The notes under the pieces: generated by a model
The model's input: the letters and a program-made list of their open reading frames with translations, nothing else
Databases searched by the model: none
What the model was told of the DNA's origin: nothing
In this document: piece by piece, positions 22,140 to 32,489 of the stretch
Layout: every line of letters begins with the position of its first letter
Position numbering within the stretch: the stretch's first letter is position 1
NCBI GenBank assembly: GCA_009103225.1
Contig: RHPI01000560.1
Span: 773,404-837,403 of the forward strand
Origin: Chlorokybus atmophyticus
Taxonomy: Eukaryota > Streptophyta > Chlorokybophyceae > Chlorokybales > Chlorokybaceae
Direction of reading: 5' to 3'
DNA length: 64,000 nt
Program-made: the position numbers and the translations under genes

Positions 22140-25075
22140 ATGTATGTCAACAAGCCATATGGACCGCCACATGCACCGGCGTGCAAGCCACAATCTTGTC
22201 TCCATGGCTCGGTTGCAACCGCCAGAACGGCATGTGTTGACAACTTGGATATCCGTGCGGGGCATGAGGCAAAGTACAAGGGTAGGACTACTGGAGACAT
22301 GTATGCCACCTCGACTCAGGTCACCTCCACTGCGGGGCGTGAAGTGTCTACTGCACTTGAACTGAAGGTGAGTGATGGTGTGCTGGCACCCTATCATGCT
22401 ATGTTTGTGTTGTTCAGCTTGAAGCCGTAATGTTGATGAGGTACTGTTGTTAATGCAGCGATCACGCAACCGCACGCTATTAGAGGCACAGATACCTGAG
22501 ACCGCACTTAAGGCCATGCCGCCACTGCTGCTCACACCAAGGCCGCAAGTCAATGTCCGCAGCGACCCCATGCGGAATCTCCAACCTGCAGAGACACACG
22601 CCTTGGAAGCATTTTGCATTGCACTGCACAATACAGTGGTGTATCGGATGCGGCAACATCATCAAGACTTCTTGCTGCCTATGAAGGATGACTGGGCAAG
22701 GTACATGCAACAGGCGAGTGAAGACACAACGCCTGTGGTGAATGACATCGAGTATCTGCCGGTGCTGCCATTTTGCTCGGACAAAATTGATAATCTTAAG
22801 ATTGCACTCCTGCAACTGCACAACAAGGTGGTGTTGAACGATGCACAGAGCAAGATATGTGTCACAGGCAATTAGAAGACGTTTGCCCATATAGTTGCCT
22901 TCAAAAAGGCTGAGCCAGGATTCTGGGACTGGGTGGTGCCTATACCTGGCGACTTTCATGTGCTCATGAACATGCAACCGGTGTTGATGAAAATCTACTT
23001 GGACGCTGGCATGGATGCAATGGCAGTGGAGGCCGGGTTCTTAGCCTCTACCTTCCGCAATCACCTCATAAATGGATCGCTGAAAACGCATCCACAACTT
23101 CCTGTGCAAAATTTGGGAGGCGTTGTACATGCATATGCATGACATCTGATGGAGGCAGGAAGATGCAAGCATTAAGGAACAGTGCGAACAGGACCTGCGC
23201 TTGCATGGGATCAATGCCAGCAAAACATGCAAGTTCGTTGAACTGTTCTATGAGAAGAAGGCCTGTGAGGATGCAACTTGGCAGTTATGGTGGAGCTTTG
23301 TTAACAGAGATATTTTGAACTACTTCGGTCTGTTCTGCTCGGTTCGGCAGATCTGGCACCTTAGATTGGCGACTTTACAGGGTCTGAGCCCTTTGGCTTT
23401 CGCCTGGGATTGCTACAATTACCAACGAGTGATGACGCTGCATGTGGCGGACCTCCAAATCATTCCCCAAACGCTTCTTGACGTGCTAGCTGATGGAGGG
23501 TTCGCTATCAGCATGACTGGTACACTAGGGAGGCTGGTGGCACTTGATGAGGCACACGAGTGTCAGATCAACCGTGACATGAGGATGTCACTGTGCAATC
23601 TAACAACACAACAGCTGCGGCAAAAATCACATCACCTTGGTGAACGGAGTCAGACCCAGAAGAATGTGGGTCGTCAACTACTGCTGGACATTGCACCATG
23701 CAATGGTGACATGGACGCTGATGCCGATGACGACCACAGCAGGGTGGTGCGCAACATTTGTGTCGACGCATCACGCTGTGGTAGTGACATTAGACACATG
23801 CAGGAGGTCTTAACAGCATCACTTACCTGGCATGGTTGCAACTCACCTCAGACTGGACCAGGAAATGGTGCTGGCGGGCGGTTCTGACATGGATGAGACA
23901 GGCCACTGTGCGCGTGTTGTAGCGCGAAGCTGCAACAACGATGACTTAGTGATGTATGTTGGAGACTACACCTGCAACCACGGTGAAGCGGATTCAAGCG
24001 TGTGGGTACCTGCGCAATATACCCCTTACAACAAGGTCATGATATACTCACCGGACACGGATGTAACCATGATAGGCCTTTTAGTCAGCGAGACATTGAA
24101 TATGAGCTTCAAGGATGTAACACTGCAGTTGGCACAGCATTTGCGCGCTGGTGCACGCCCGCCCTTCATCAGCTTGACGGCTTTTTACACGCATGTGCGG
24201 AGCATGCACCAGGTGAACAGCATCAATGAACGTCAGCGGGGCTGGCTGATGCTGTTAGTCTATGCAGCCACGGGCTACAACTATACATCTTTCATTGGTG
24301 GTATATCAAGCAATTTATGTGGCGCAGTGTGCTGTCACAGCATGCTGCTTTCATTACAAAAGATGTGAGACAAGAAGAACACGAGATGTGCTTCTTTGTG
24401 CGCCAGATCGGGTGTGCTTACTGCAAGAAGTACCGTTCTTCATTTGATAGTGGCATTCCAGCATCACTGTTCTTTGAACTCTATGGCCCTGCAGCAACCG
24501 CAAGTGACAAAGTTTATCTAGCCGAGTGGCTGGAGGCAATACACAAGAATGTTTGGAAGAAAACGGCAACACCTCGGGACACTATACCGACAGTTGACGC
24601 GTTGTGGTTGCATGCACTATGTGCCATTTACGCGGTCAATATGTGGATGCAAAGCTGCAGTTACGACATGCACCTCCCAGACCTCGCAGACTATGGCTAC
24701 CAGGAGCATGATGGAGTGCGATATGCAGTGCAAGATCTGCCAGAGAACATGGCGGCTGCGATTGGCAGAAGACAGTTGCTCATGCACGGGTGCAGTTGCA
24801 AGTCGGGCAGGTGCAACACTAGAAGATGCAAGTGCAAGAAAGCTGGCAGGCAATGCACAAGAAGTTGCTCGTGTCTCGGATGCGAAAACCATGGAGAGGA
24901 AGCTGCACATGCAGCATGCACTTCAACACAACCAAACACTGATCAAGTAGAACCACATCCACGCAATGGCACAGAAGCAACTAGTGTAGGCAAAGAAGAA
25001 TGGGCGTTCTCAAAAACAAACGATTCTGATAGTGACGTCGAGGATCTATCCAAAATGGACATGGATGACATCTAA
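22140..25075 (+). pseudogene. element protein with Tesmin/TSO1-like CXC C-terminus, decayed
   Basis: Large plus-strand coding region, probably from a transposable element. Blocks in order: 22190-22366 (ends ALELK at GTGAGT); 22459-23142 with VPIPGDFHVLMNMQ; 23170-23887 with LFCSVRQIWHLRLATLQ and ISMTGTLGRLVALDEAHE; 23832-24368 with a NHGEADSSVW / IYSPDTDVTMIGL pair; 24317-25075 with WRSVLSQHAAFITKD and, at about 24790-24885, a CXC-type metal-binding cluster (CSCKSGRC, RRCKCKKAG, CSCLGC) before an acidic tail. The same order of blocks occurs in unnamed multi-copy proteins of cnidarians and algae, which I know only as transposon-like. An in-frame TAG (22873-22875), a frame change between 23142 and 23170, and two more near 23835 and 24310 break it. 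Function is unknown. Confidence 0.55.
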
Positions 25076-25652
25076 GCCATGCAAGGCACTGACCCTATCT
25101 GCAAACTCTTGACCATCCCGATGATAGCAGCACTCTTCTAGTGCTGCGCTTGCCACGCCGACTCCCACCATACCAGCATAAATTGGTGCAACTGGCCCCA
25201 TCTCTCAAGCAAGAGCAATGGGTCCACCACTACCGCCCGCTGCCGCCACCGCCGCCGCTCTTTGCTCCACAGCGTTGTGACACCAAATAGTATCCCACCA
25301 CCGGCTGACGCCATTTTTAGGGTTCAGCGCACGAAATTAGGGTTGTGCAGCCATCAGGATTGTAGTGATCAGAGCGCATCAATAGTGTGGTAGGGCAGTT
25401 CTTTGTCGTAGAGTATATGTTGTCACCTCCTTGTGGCAAAAAGGCTTTGGTCTGCTCCGTGTGTCATGCCTACATTGTGACAAATGGCCAGCGTGCACGC
25501 CTGGATGGACATGAAGGTGAATGCATGCGTTACGGCGCATTGTACGGATTCATTGCTGCATGCTGGCACCATCACGTCGGTGGTCTCCACATCATTGAAT
25601 GCGGATCCAAACACAAGTGCACTGTCCCTAAGTTCTTTCACTAGCAATTCAC

Positions 25653-25693
25653 CTGCATTGAATGCGAATGCACACCATTCGCATTCAATGCAG
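25653..25693. repeat. perfect 18-bp inverted repeat (hairpin)
   Basis: Arms 25653-25670 and 25676-25693 with a 5-nt loop (CACAC). Lies between short Cys/His-rich open frames just upstream of the Tudor exons. Could be a terminator, a recombination site or a small foldback. Confidence 0.8.
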
Positions 25694-25849
25694 CAATGAA
25701 TTCGAGTGGCATGGTAGGCCCATGTGGTACATGCCGTATGCTCACCCCGGTACTATCCGCACTGGTCAAGTGGGGACAGCCACGCATGTGAGTAAGCGTG
25801 CTCTGTTGAGTAATGCTCGTTGATTTTAGACATGCACCACCCTCACACA

Positions 25850-26470
25850 GCTCTATACAACTGATGGACTGTGAACAGCCACAACGCGCACGTTGCGGTC
25901 GCGGTGACGCTGCGCGGCAATACATGGCCGCGACCATGCAAGAGCTCAACACCGAACATCAGGTGCATTAGTGTCAATAGAGTAACGTCATAGCAATGCC
26001 TTCTGGTAGGTACAACTTGTGCAATTGTGCTACAATTTACCATTCCGTGTCGTGTGCAGACTGCTACCAGCATTCATGTCTCCGTTGATGCTGTGCGCCC
26101 GCTCTGCTTAGAGGGCAGTCCGGCATTTGTAGGCTGCCCATGCATGGTGTACTGGCCACTTGACCAAGCATGGTATGGGGGATCATTCTACGCCTACAAC
26201 GACAGACCTGGTACATGTCCACAATGTACGGTTTCCTTACAGGGTATTTGCGTTCACTAGTTCCGAATAATGCACTCTTGCACTCTTCTTATAGGCAGGC
26301 ACAGTATTCGCTTCGAAGGCGGTGAAGTGCAGCATATGGTTATCAAAAAGCACAACGTAGTGTTGGTTGTGGCGATTGATTGCGGACGCAACATGTGCAT
26401 ACGCGTGGGTGGCAGCAGAGTGCAGACCAATGGCAAGGTGCCTTCTCCTTTGCCAACAATCCCTTTATAG
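25850..26470 (+). CDS. Tudor-like exons, probably N-terminal part of a methyltransferase gene
   Basis: Three exons read cleanly: about 25850-25962, 26060-26210 and 26295 onwards (stop at 26470 if unspliced). Across the second junction the protein reads YWPLDQAWYGGSFYAYND then RHSIRFEGGEVQHMVI. That is the WPLD..WY.G.V..YD....H.V.Y.DGE pattern of Tudor-like domains in plant chromatin proteins. Such domains bind methylated histone tails or simply stabilise larger proteins. Phases match (26210 ends in phase 1, 26295 resumes it). A methyltransferase frame opens at 26510, after a possible CCCAG acceptor. A Cys/His-rich frame at 25423-25644 could be an earlier exon. Linking the Tudor part and the methyltransferase into one protein is my inference. 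Confidence 0.5.
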
Positions 26471-26509
26471 AGGCAGTTCTCTCCACTGCTTGTAACACAC
26501 TGCACCCAG

Positions 26510-27030
26510 TCGCATAACGGGGCACCACATCGTCCTAAAGTGCTGGACTTGTGCTGTGGTGGTGGCGGAGCCAGCATGGGACTGTATCGTGCAGGCTTTG
26601 ACGTCACTGGAGTTGATGTTCTGGAGCAGCCAGAATACTTTTTTCAATTCATTCGGGGCGATGCAATGCTGGTGAACCTTGCACCCTATGATTTCATATG
26701 GGCAAGCCCCCCATGCCAGGCCTTTGCACGCTGCATACCTGACTCTCAGCGTTTTCAACACTCGAGCACATGGAACCACAGCACCCTGCTGCACCAATTG
26801 CGAACAAGACTGCAGGAGAGCGGGAAGCATTCGTCATTGAGAACATACGTGATGCGGCCCGCCACTTGAACCCAAACAGGGTCTTATGCGCCACCATGTT
26901 TGGTCTGGCCACATTCAGACATAGAGTGTTTAAGACGTCTCCTCATCTGCCGGTTGAATTGCACTGCGACCACCATCAAAAGCAACTGGGTGCGTTGTCG
27001 GGACACTTCGCAAGAACAACACTAGTTTAG
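26510..27030 (+). pseudogene. C5 cytosine DNA methyltransferase, small phage-type, frame-broken
   Basis: Transfers methyl from SAM to cytosine C5. Motif I is DLCCGGGGASMGL followed by GVDVLEQPEYFFQFIRGDAM. Motif IV is ASPPCQAF (about 26704-26727) with the catalytic Cys present. In a second frame come motif VI VIENI (about 26829) with Glu present, then LCATMFGLATFRHRVF (motif VIII-like). The order and the MFGLATFRHR wording resemble short phage/archaeal C5 methyltransferases more than host MET1, CMT or DRM enzymes. Frames 26540 and 26770 differ, so there is a one-base indel or an unrecognised intron between 26727 and 26800. It ends at TAG 27028-27030, shortly after motif VIII. It lies between two mobile-element regions, so it may be carried by an element. 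Confidence 0.65.
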
Positions 27031-28132
27031 ACAAGACGCACATGCAGCAGATGTATCCCGTTTATGGGCAAGCAAAAAGCCGTTGTTGGGTTAGTGGGTG
27101 GAGCATAGCTTTGGGCATTATTTGGATTGACGAGTGTACACTGGTGGAGTGCATCCCACCTGCATTCAGAGTATATAGGAAGGCAGATGCTGCTAGCAAT
27201 GGGCTACACACTTAGCGGTCCCCCCCTGTCATGGTCTTGACATGTAAGTCGCTAGTGCCAACTCGCGCTCCAGGCTGTACTGTTGGTCATTGCTGGTGCA
27301 TTCTGACAAGGCACTGTAACAGCCATCACACGGGGTTACACACAGTCACACACAAGCTCTCACAAGCAAACACACGGTACAGACGGTACTGCACATGCAG
27401 CTGGTCACCATCAAGTGCCAAGTCGCGACCACATGTGCACCTCAGTCCACTGAATGGACATTAACCTGTATACAATACACGTGACATTTGCCTTCCCCAC
27501 AGCTTGTCATTCACATCAACGGATTAAGGTTACTATTCGCAATGCAACATCGTGCCGTGCAACTTGAGTCTCCATCTATTGGTGCACTTGAGAGAGGTTA
27601 CATGCACTCGTTTCGGAACATCTGAGCTGGTAAGTGCACACACTGCCTGCCCATACATGACACCACAATAGCATAACGAATAAATAACACAATGTGATGA
27701 GGATTGACCAGTCAGATTGACAAACACGCATGTCAACCACAACTACAATACACCACGACTACAAACTACAGCATCGCATTTGCCTTTATTGCCAGCGTCC
27801 ATGAAGTACACAGGCTTGTTGCACCATTCCCGCACACCACAAAATGCGCCCAGCTTTACCAGGCAGGTGGACTGGTTTCATGACAATGTCCCATCATGGA
27901 ACACTGCGCATGGCAAACTTAGGATGGGACATAATGCAATCTTACGACAAAACCTGATTCACCTGCAATGCATGGTTGCCACCCCTCACATCGTTGCTGG
28001 AGGGATCTGCGGCACTACAGCACAGTGCACAACTCAATAACCAATGCCGATCCAAGAACATAACAACCACAACAATCATGCAGTTAACCGCATGTTCAGT
28101 GCCACCATTGTCAACAACCAATGCCACTGTTG
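27031..28132. other. no recognisable gene
   Basis: Spacer between the methyltransferase and the Gypsy element. Only short frames of low complexity (Thr/His-rich, from CA-rich DNA at 27720-27850). Confidence 0.5.
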
Positions 28133-28214
28133 TAACGGAGTGCTATCGCGATGCGGTTCCCCGCCCTTATTTAATTAGAAATAAGGGTCTCAACGGGATA
28201 AACACAGCCATTAA
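28133..28214 (+). repeat. short terminal repeat of Gypsy element, left copy
   Basis: 82 bp, about 90% identical to 32408-32489. Contains TTATTTAATT and ends in AACACAGCCATTAA. It directly precedes a truncated gag, so much of the 5' region is missing or the repeat is a partial LTR. Confidence 0.7.
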
Positions 28215-29830
28215 TGCAGTACAACACGTCGGGGCAACCATTAGTTCCCGCGGACCCCGCAACTTTGCAAAGGTTGAGTGTGTGTCTGTTCAATGACGAT
28301 GCTGCGGCTGTGCAGGACAAGTCACAGGTGGTGGCTTCAGTCAAGCCACATGGGGGAGGGGGGAAGCGGTTCCCTCCACCAAGTGCGCATGCAGCGAAAA
28401 AGGCCAAAACCTCATACGCTCCTGCGAGTGGTGCTATTGCAGCACGCGCCTGCTACGTGTGCCATCAGCCAGGTCACATTGCAAAGAACTGCCCAATCAA
28501 GGGAAAGGGCAAGGCCAAGAAGGTTGAATAGGATTACGTCGTGACTGATGTACCTTCATCTAGTGAACAGTTGCTAGTGTTACATGCAGCAAATTGGTTT
28601 GATGAATTGTCTCGTGTACATGTAATGACACATGCATGGCAAGCACATGATAAGCTGCCACTTTTTGATAGTAAAAAAGTGGATCACCAGGCTTGTGTGC
28701 TAGTGCATGTAAAATTTAACATGCTAACATACGTTTTGCGCACATTATGTGAGTTATAAAATCAACACACGACATTGAGTGTGGTTGTCATGGTGCCGAC
28801 GTATCATGGACCGTGGCTAAAGCATACTCGGGGGGGAACTGTGTTGAAACAATTCACAGAGCGTGAGACGGGGACAGTGCGGTTGTCAGCAATATTGATT
28901 AACCCGTGCATCAGTGACGGAATCTTTGCTACCTTTAGAGGGCGAGTAGTACCGTTATTGTGGACCTTCACATGCACGGCACAGAGTATTACTAGCTCGT
29001 TCTTGGTTGACACCGGGGCAACGCATAACTTCGTCGAAGAAAAATGGGTTATGCGCAATAAAATAGCGTGTAAACCCTCAGCATTCTCAGCTGCTTGTGT
29101 TGGGGGTACGTTATCGGTAAAAGGTGAAATCAAGTGAAAAGTTAAGATTGGTAGTTATCAAGCCAATTTTACTTTCATTGTAGTGCCCATTGACATAGTT
29201 GGTGTTGATGTGGTATTTGGCCAAGAATGGCAGAATCAAGTGTCTATGACATTAGATACTGCTGCACGGCTGTGCACATTAGAGAAGGGGCGTAAGCGCA
29301 TCACTTTGTCCGTGCAGGGGTCGAATAGCTTGGAATACAAGCAAACAAACCCTACGTTTCTTACGGCGCTTCAAGTAAAGCGTGCGTTGCGTAAAAACAC
29401 ACCTGCTTTTTCAATGCACTTAACGTCGAGTGATGATGTAGTGCCTGGCAATACAAAAGGTGTCGCGGACATCATTAAGAAATTTCAGGATGTGTTCTCA
29501 GATGAGTTGCTGAGCTTGCCCCCTGATCGAGGTGTCGGACACACAATACCTTTAATTCCTGATGGTAAGCCTCCATTTCGGTCTATATATAGGTTGAGCC
29601 CTCGTGTGAGGGGGGGAATGAAAACACAGATAAAAGAGTTATTGGAAAAGGGATTGATTGAGCCAAGTTTTTCACCCTTTGGCACCCATATAAAGAATGG
29701 GAAGTTGCGCATATGTGTGGATTACCGTGTTCTAAACAAGATCACATTAAAGAACAGATACCCGTTGCCAAGGATTGATGATGTGTTTGACAAGTTGTCA
29801 GGGAATGCGTACTTTAGTACGCTAAACTGA
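28215..29830 (+). pseudogene. Gypsy gag C-terminus, protease and N-terminal reverse transcriptase
   Basis: One reading frame interrupted by TAG (28529), TAA (28757), TGA (29135) and TGA (29828). It has a gag zinc knuckle CYVCHQPGHIAKNC (about 28450-28491), a retropepsin FLVDTGATHNFV with intact DTG (about 29003-29038), and the start of reverse transcriptase: a conserved RLSPRVRGGMKTQIKELL stretch, LRICVDYRVLNKIT and DVFDKLSGNAYFSTLN. The canonical family continues with an L/D-rich 'LxSGYHQI' segment, here broken by the TGA. Confidence 0.8.
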
Positions 29831-31112
29831 ACAAGCGGCTATCATCAAATCCGGATTCATCCTTCGGATGTCTATAAGACAGCATTTAGGACACCTACGG
29901 GCCATTACCAATACAAAGTGTTACCTTTGGATTGACTAATGCACCTGCTATGTTTCAGACAGAAGTGAATAAAAATTTCAGTGACATGCTTGGTCAACAT
30001 GTCATGATATACTTGGATGACATCATTGTCTTTAGTAAAACAAAGGAAGACCATAGGCAATACTTGGAAGCGGTGTTTGCTAGATTGCGCAAGCATCGTT
30101 TGTTGGCAAATCTCACTAAGTGTGATTTTTGTAAAACGGAGTTGCCCTTTCTTAGTTACATTGTGAGTGGTGCAGGTATCAAACCTGACCCTCGCAAAGT
30201 GCAGATTGTAAAAGAGTGGCCCCGACCTCAGAATATCTATCAATTAAGGTCGTTTTTAGGGTTGGCAAACTATTTTCGCAACTTTATGATGGGGTACTCG
30301 ACAGTTGTCATGCATTTGACCAAACGGTTGCGTAAAAATGCCCCGTTCACTTGGACAACAGCACAAGAAGCTGCAAAAGGTGAAGTTGGCTTGAACATCG
30401 GCGTCGGTGTTAACACTGCCCAATTGGGACAAACACTTCACAGTGGTCAGTGACGCATCAACACTTGAGTGTGGTGCGCTACTATTGCAAGATGGTAGAC
30501 CTTGTGCTTATGAGAGTAGGAAGTTTATTCCTGCAGAGGTGAACTACACTACGACAGAGCAAGAACTATTGGGTATAGTTCATGCTCTCGAGACATGGAA
30601 ATGTTACTTAGAGGGTGTTCAGTTTACTGTTGTGACTGACCACAACCCGTTAGTGTATTTCTCAACACAACAAAACTTGTCGATACGGCAAGCGCGCTGG
30701 AATGAGTTTTTGTCCAGGTTCACCTTTGATTGGGTGTGTCGGCCGGGCAGAACCAATGTGGCTGACCCTTTGAGTCGCTGCCCGTCATTACGGGCAGTAA
30801 TGCGCGCGCAATTACTCGCGCGCATTACCACGCAGCAAATTGTCTCCCAATGATGAGTTTGTACAAACTGTTGTACAGGGGTACACTTTGTACCCGTGGG
30901 TTTCTAATGTAGACAACTTACAAAAGTTTGACAAACGTCACAATCTGTATTACATGAACAACTATTTGGCGATCCCTGATCATGCTAAACTGCGTGTAAA
31001 ATGCAGAGTGGATGTACACGATCCACCTTGCGCTGGGCACTTTGGTAGTCGCAAGACCACTAAGGCAGCGCAACAGTTGTATTGGTGGCCATTGTTGCCT
31101 GCTGATGTGTAG
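29831..31112 (+). pseudogene. Gypsy reverse transcriptase, RNase H and integrase zinc finger
   Basis: After a frame change near 29930 the catalytic YLDDIIVFS appears (about 30008-30034), then FLSYIVSGAGIKPDPRK. A second frame change near 30375 and a TGA at 30392 precede RNase H (VVSDASTLECGALLLQ; TTEQELLGIVHALE; VVTDHNPLVYF). The integrase HHCC finger spans about 31005-31155 (H, H, then CEKCERDKP), split by TAG 31110-31112, with a third frame change near 30835 before it. Confidence 0.8.
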
Positions 31113-32284
31113 CGGTATGTGGACACGTGTGAGAAATGTGAACGTGACAAACCGTTACGTCAAAAGCCCGCTGGGCTACTGCGGCATTTACCAATTCCTG
31201 ACAGTAAGTGGGAAGGTGTGAGTATGGACCTTATCACTGAGCTCCCTGAGACAGCGTTGGGTCATACTGCGGTTGCAGTGTTTGTGGATCGTTTGACCAG
31301 AGTGGTTCACATTGTTCCTTGCTGTACGGAGATAGGCTCCCGTGATCTAGCGATGATCCTTTGTCGCGTCAGTGTTCAAGTTGCATGGCTTGCCTCGCAA
31401 CATTGTCTCAGACTGTGACTCAAGGTTTGTGGCTCAGTTTTGAAAGTCGTTATGCAACTTCCTGCAAATACAGCAACACATGAGTACCGCTTATCATCCG
31501 TAGACTGATGGTCAGACTGAACGAGCCAATCAAGTGATTAAGGAAACCATTCGGCATTATGTGAGTCCGACTCAGTCGGATTGGGATATTTATCTTCCAA
31601 TGGCTGAGTTCGCGATTAATAATGCATGGCAAGAGAGAGTGCAGGAAACTTCGTTCTTCTTAAATTACGGAGTGCATCCACAAAGTCCTGCGGGCATTAA
31701 GTTGCCAGCTAACGACTTGACTCGCGTGCCTGCAGCGCGCGAGATAGCTGCGGCCATGCAAGACAGGTTAGCATTGGCAAAGAGCTGTCTGCGCGCAGAG
31801 CAAGACCGACAGAAAGCCCAAGTTGATAAGCATCATAGGCAGGCCGACTATGATGTGGGCACTTCGGTGCTTTTGAGCACTGAAAACATATCCATTAAGG
31901 GAGTGGGTACCCGAAAATTGTTCCCTCGCCGGATAGGCCCCTTCAAAGTGGTTGATCGGGTCGGCACTCACGCATATCGCTTGGAGTTACCACATTCTAT
32001 ATGTATACATAATGTGTTTCATGTGAGTGTACTGAAACCGTTCAAACGGTCGGGTTCAACCTCCTCCACCCCCAGTCGTAGTGGATGGCGATGATACTTT
32101 CCAGTATGAGGTGGGAACGATCATGAGTCACTGTAAGCCCCGACGCGGACGCGCGCCGACTTACTTGGTGAAATGGAAAGGGTATGGTGTTGAATACAAC
32201 ACGCGGGAACCCGAAAGGAATCTTACCAACTGCCAGGAGATTTTTCGGGCGTACTGGAGTGATGTGTCCGCACGCGAACGGTAA
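31113..32284 (+). pseudogene. Gypsy integrase core and chromodomain
   Basis: The integrase core is recognisable from LPIPDSKWEGVSMDLI, VAVFVDRLTRVVH, GLPRNIVSDCDSRF and AYHP-TDGQTERANQ. The middle of the last motif is a TAG (31501-31503) where the family has Gln. A TGA at 31441 replaces a usual Trp. After the core come the GPFKVVDRVGTHAYRLELP block and, in another frame (32081-32284), a chromodomain with TYLVKWKGYG and EPERNLTNCQEIFRAYW. The Trp normally found before EPE is Arg here. Chromodomains direct integration to marked chromatin. Confidence 0.8.
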
Positions 32285-32407
32285 AAGGGTGCTGGCAGAC
32301 ATCTTTACCGCTTCGGCCCTTGTTCTTTTCTCACTCAGGTTTTCTGTGCTCACGGTGGGGCCTTGCTAACCCTTCAATGAGGACATTGAAACCTAAGTGG
32401 GGGGGCC

Positions 32408-32489
32408 TAACAGAGTGCTATCGCTATGCGGTTCCTCGCCCTTATTTAATTGTATATAAGGGTCTCAACGGGATAAACACAGCCATTAA
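32408..32489 (+). repeat. short terminal repeat of Gypsy element, right copy
   Basis: 82 bp matching 28133-28214. Directly follows the polypurine tract, which supports this as the true 5' end of the 3' LTR. Confidence 0.75.

Larger units (their letters stand above)
28133..32489 (+). mobile_element. Ty3/Gypsy chromovirus, decayed
   Basis: Retrotransposon of the chromodomain-bearing Gypsy branch. Order: short terminal repeat, gag C-terminus with CCHC knuckle, protease, reverse transcriptase, RNase H, integrase, chromodomain, G-rich polypurine tract (32397-32405), second short repeat. The order protease-RT-RNaseH-integrase identifies Gypsy rather than Copia. Most of gag is missing. The coding region is broken by at least six stops and about five frame changes, so it is inactive. 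No clear target-site duplication was found. Confidence 0.85.
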
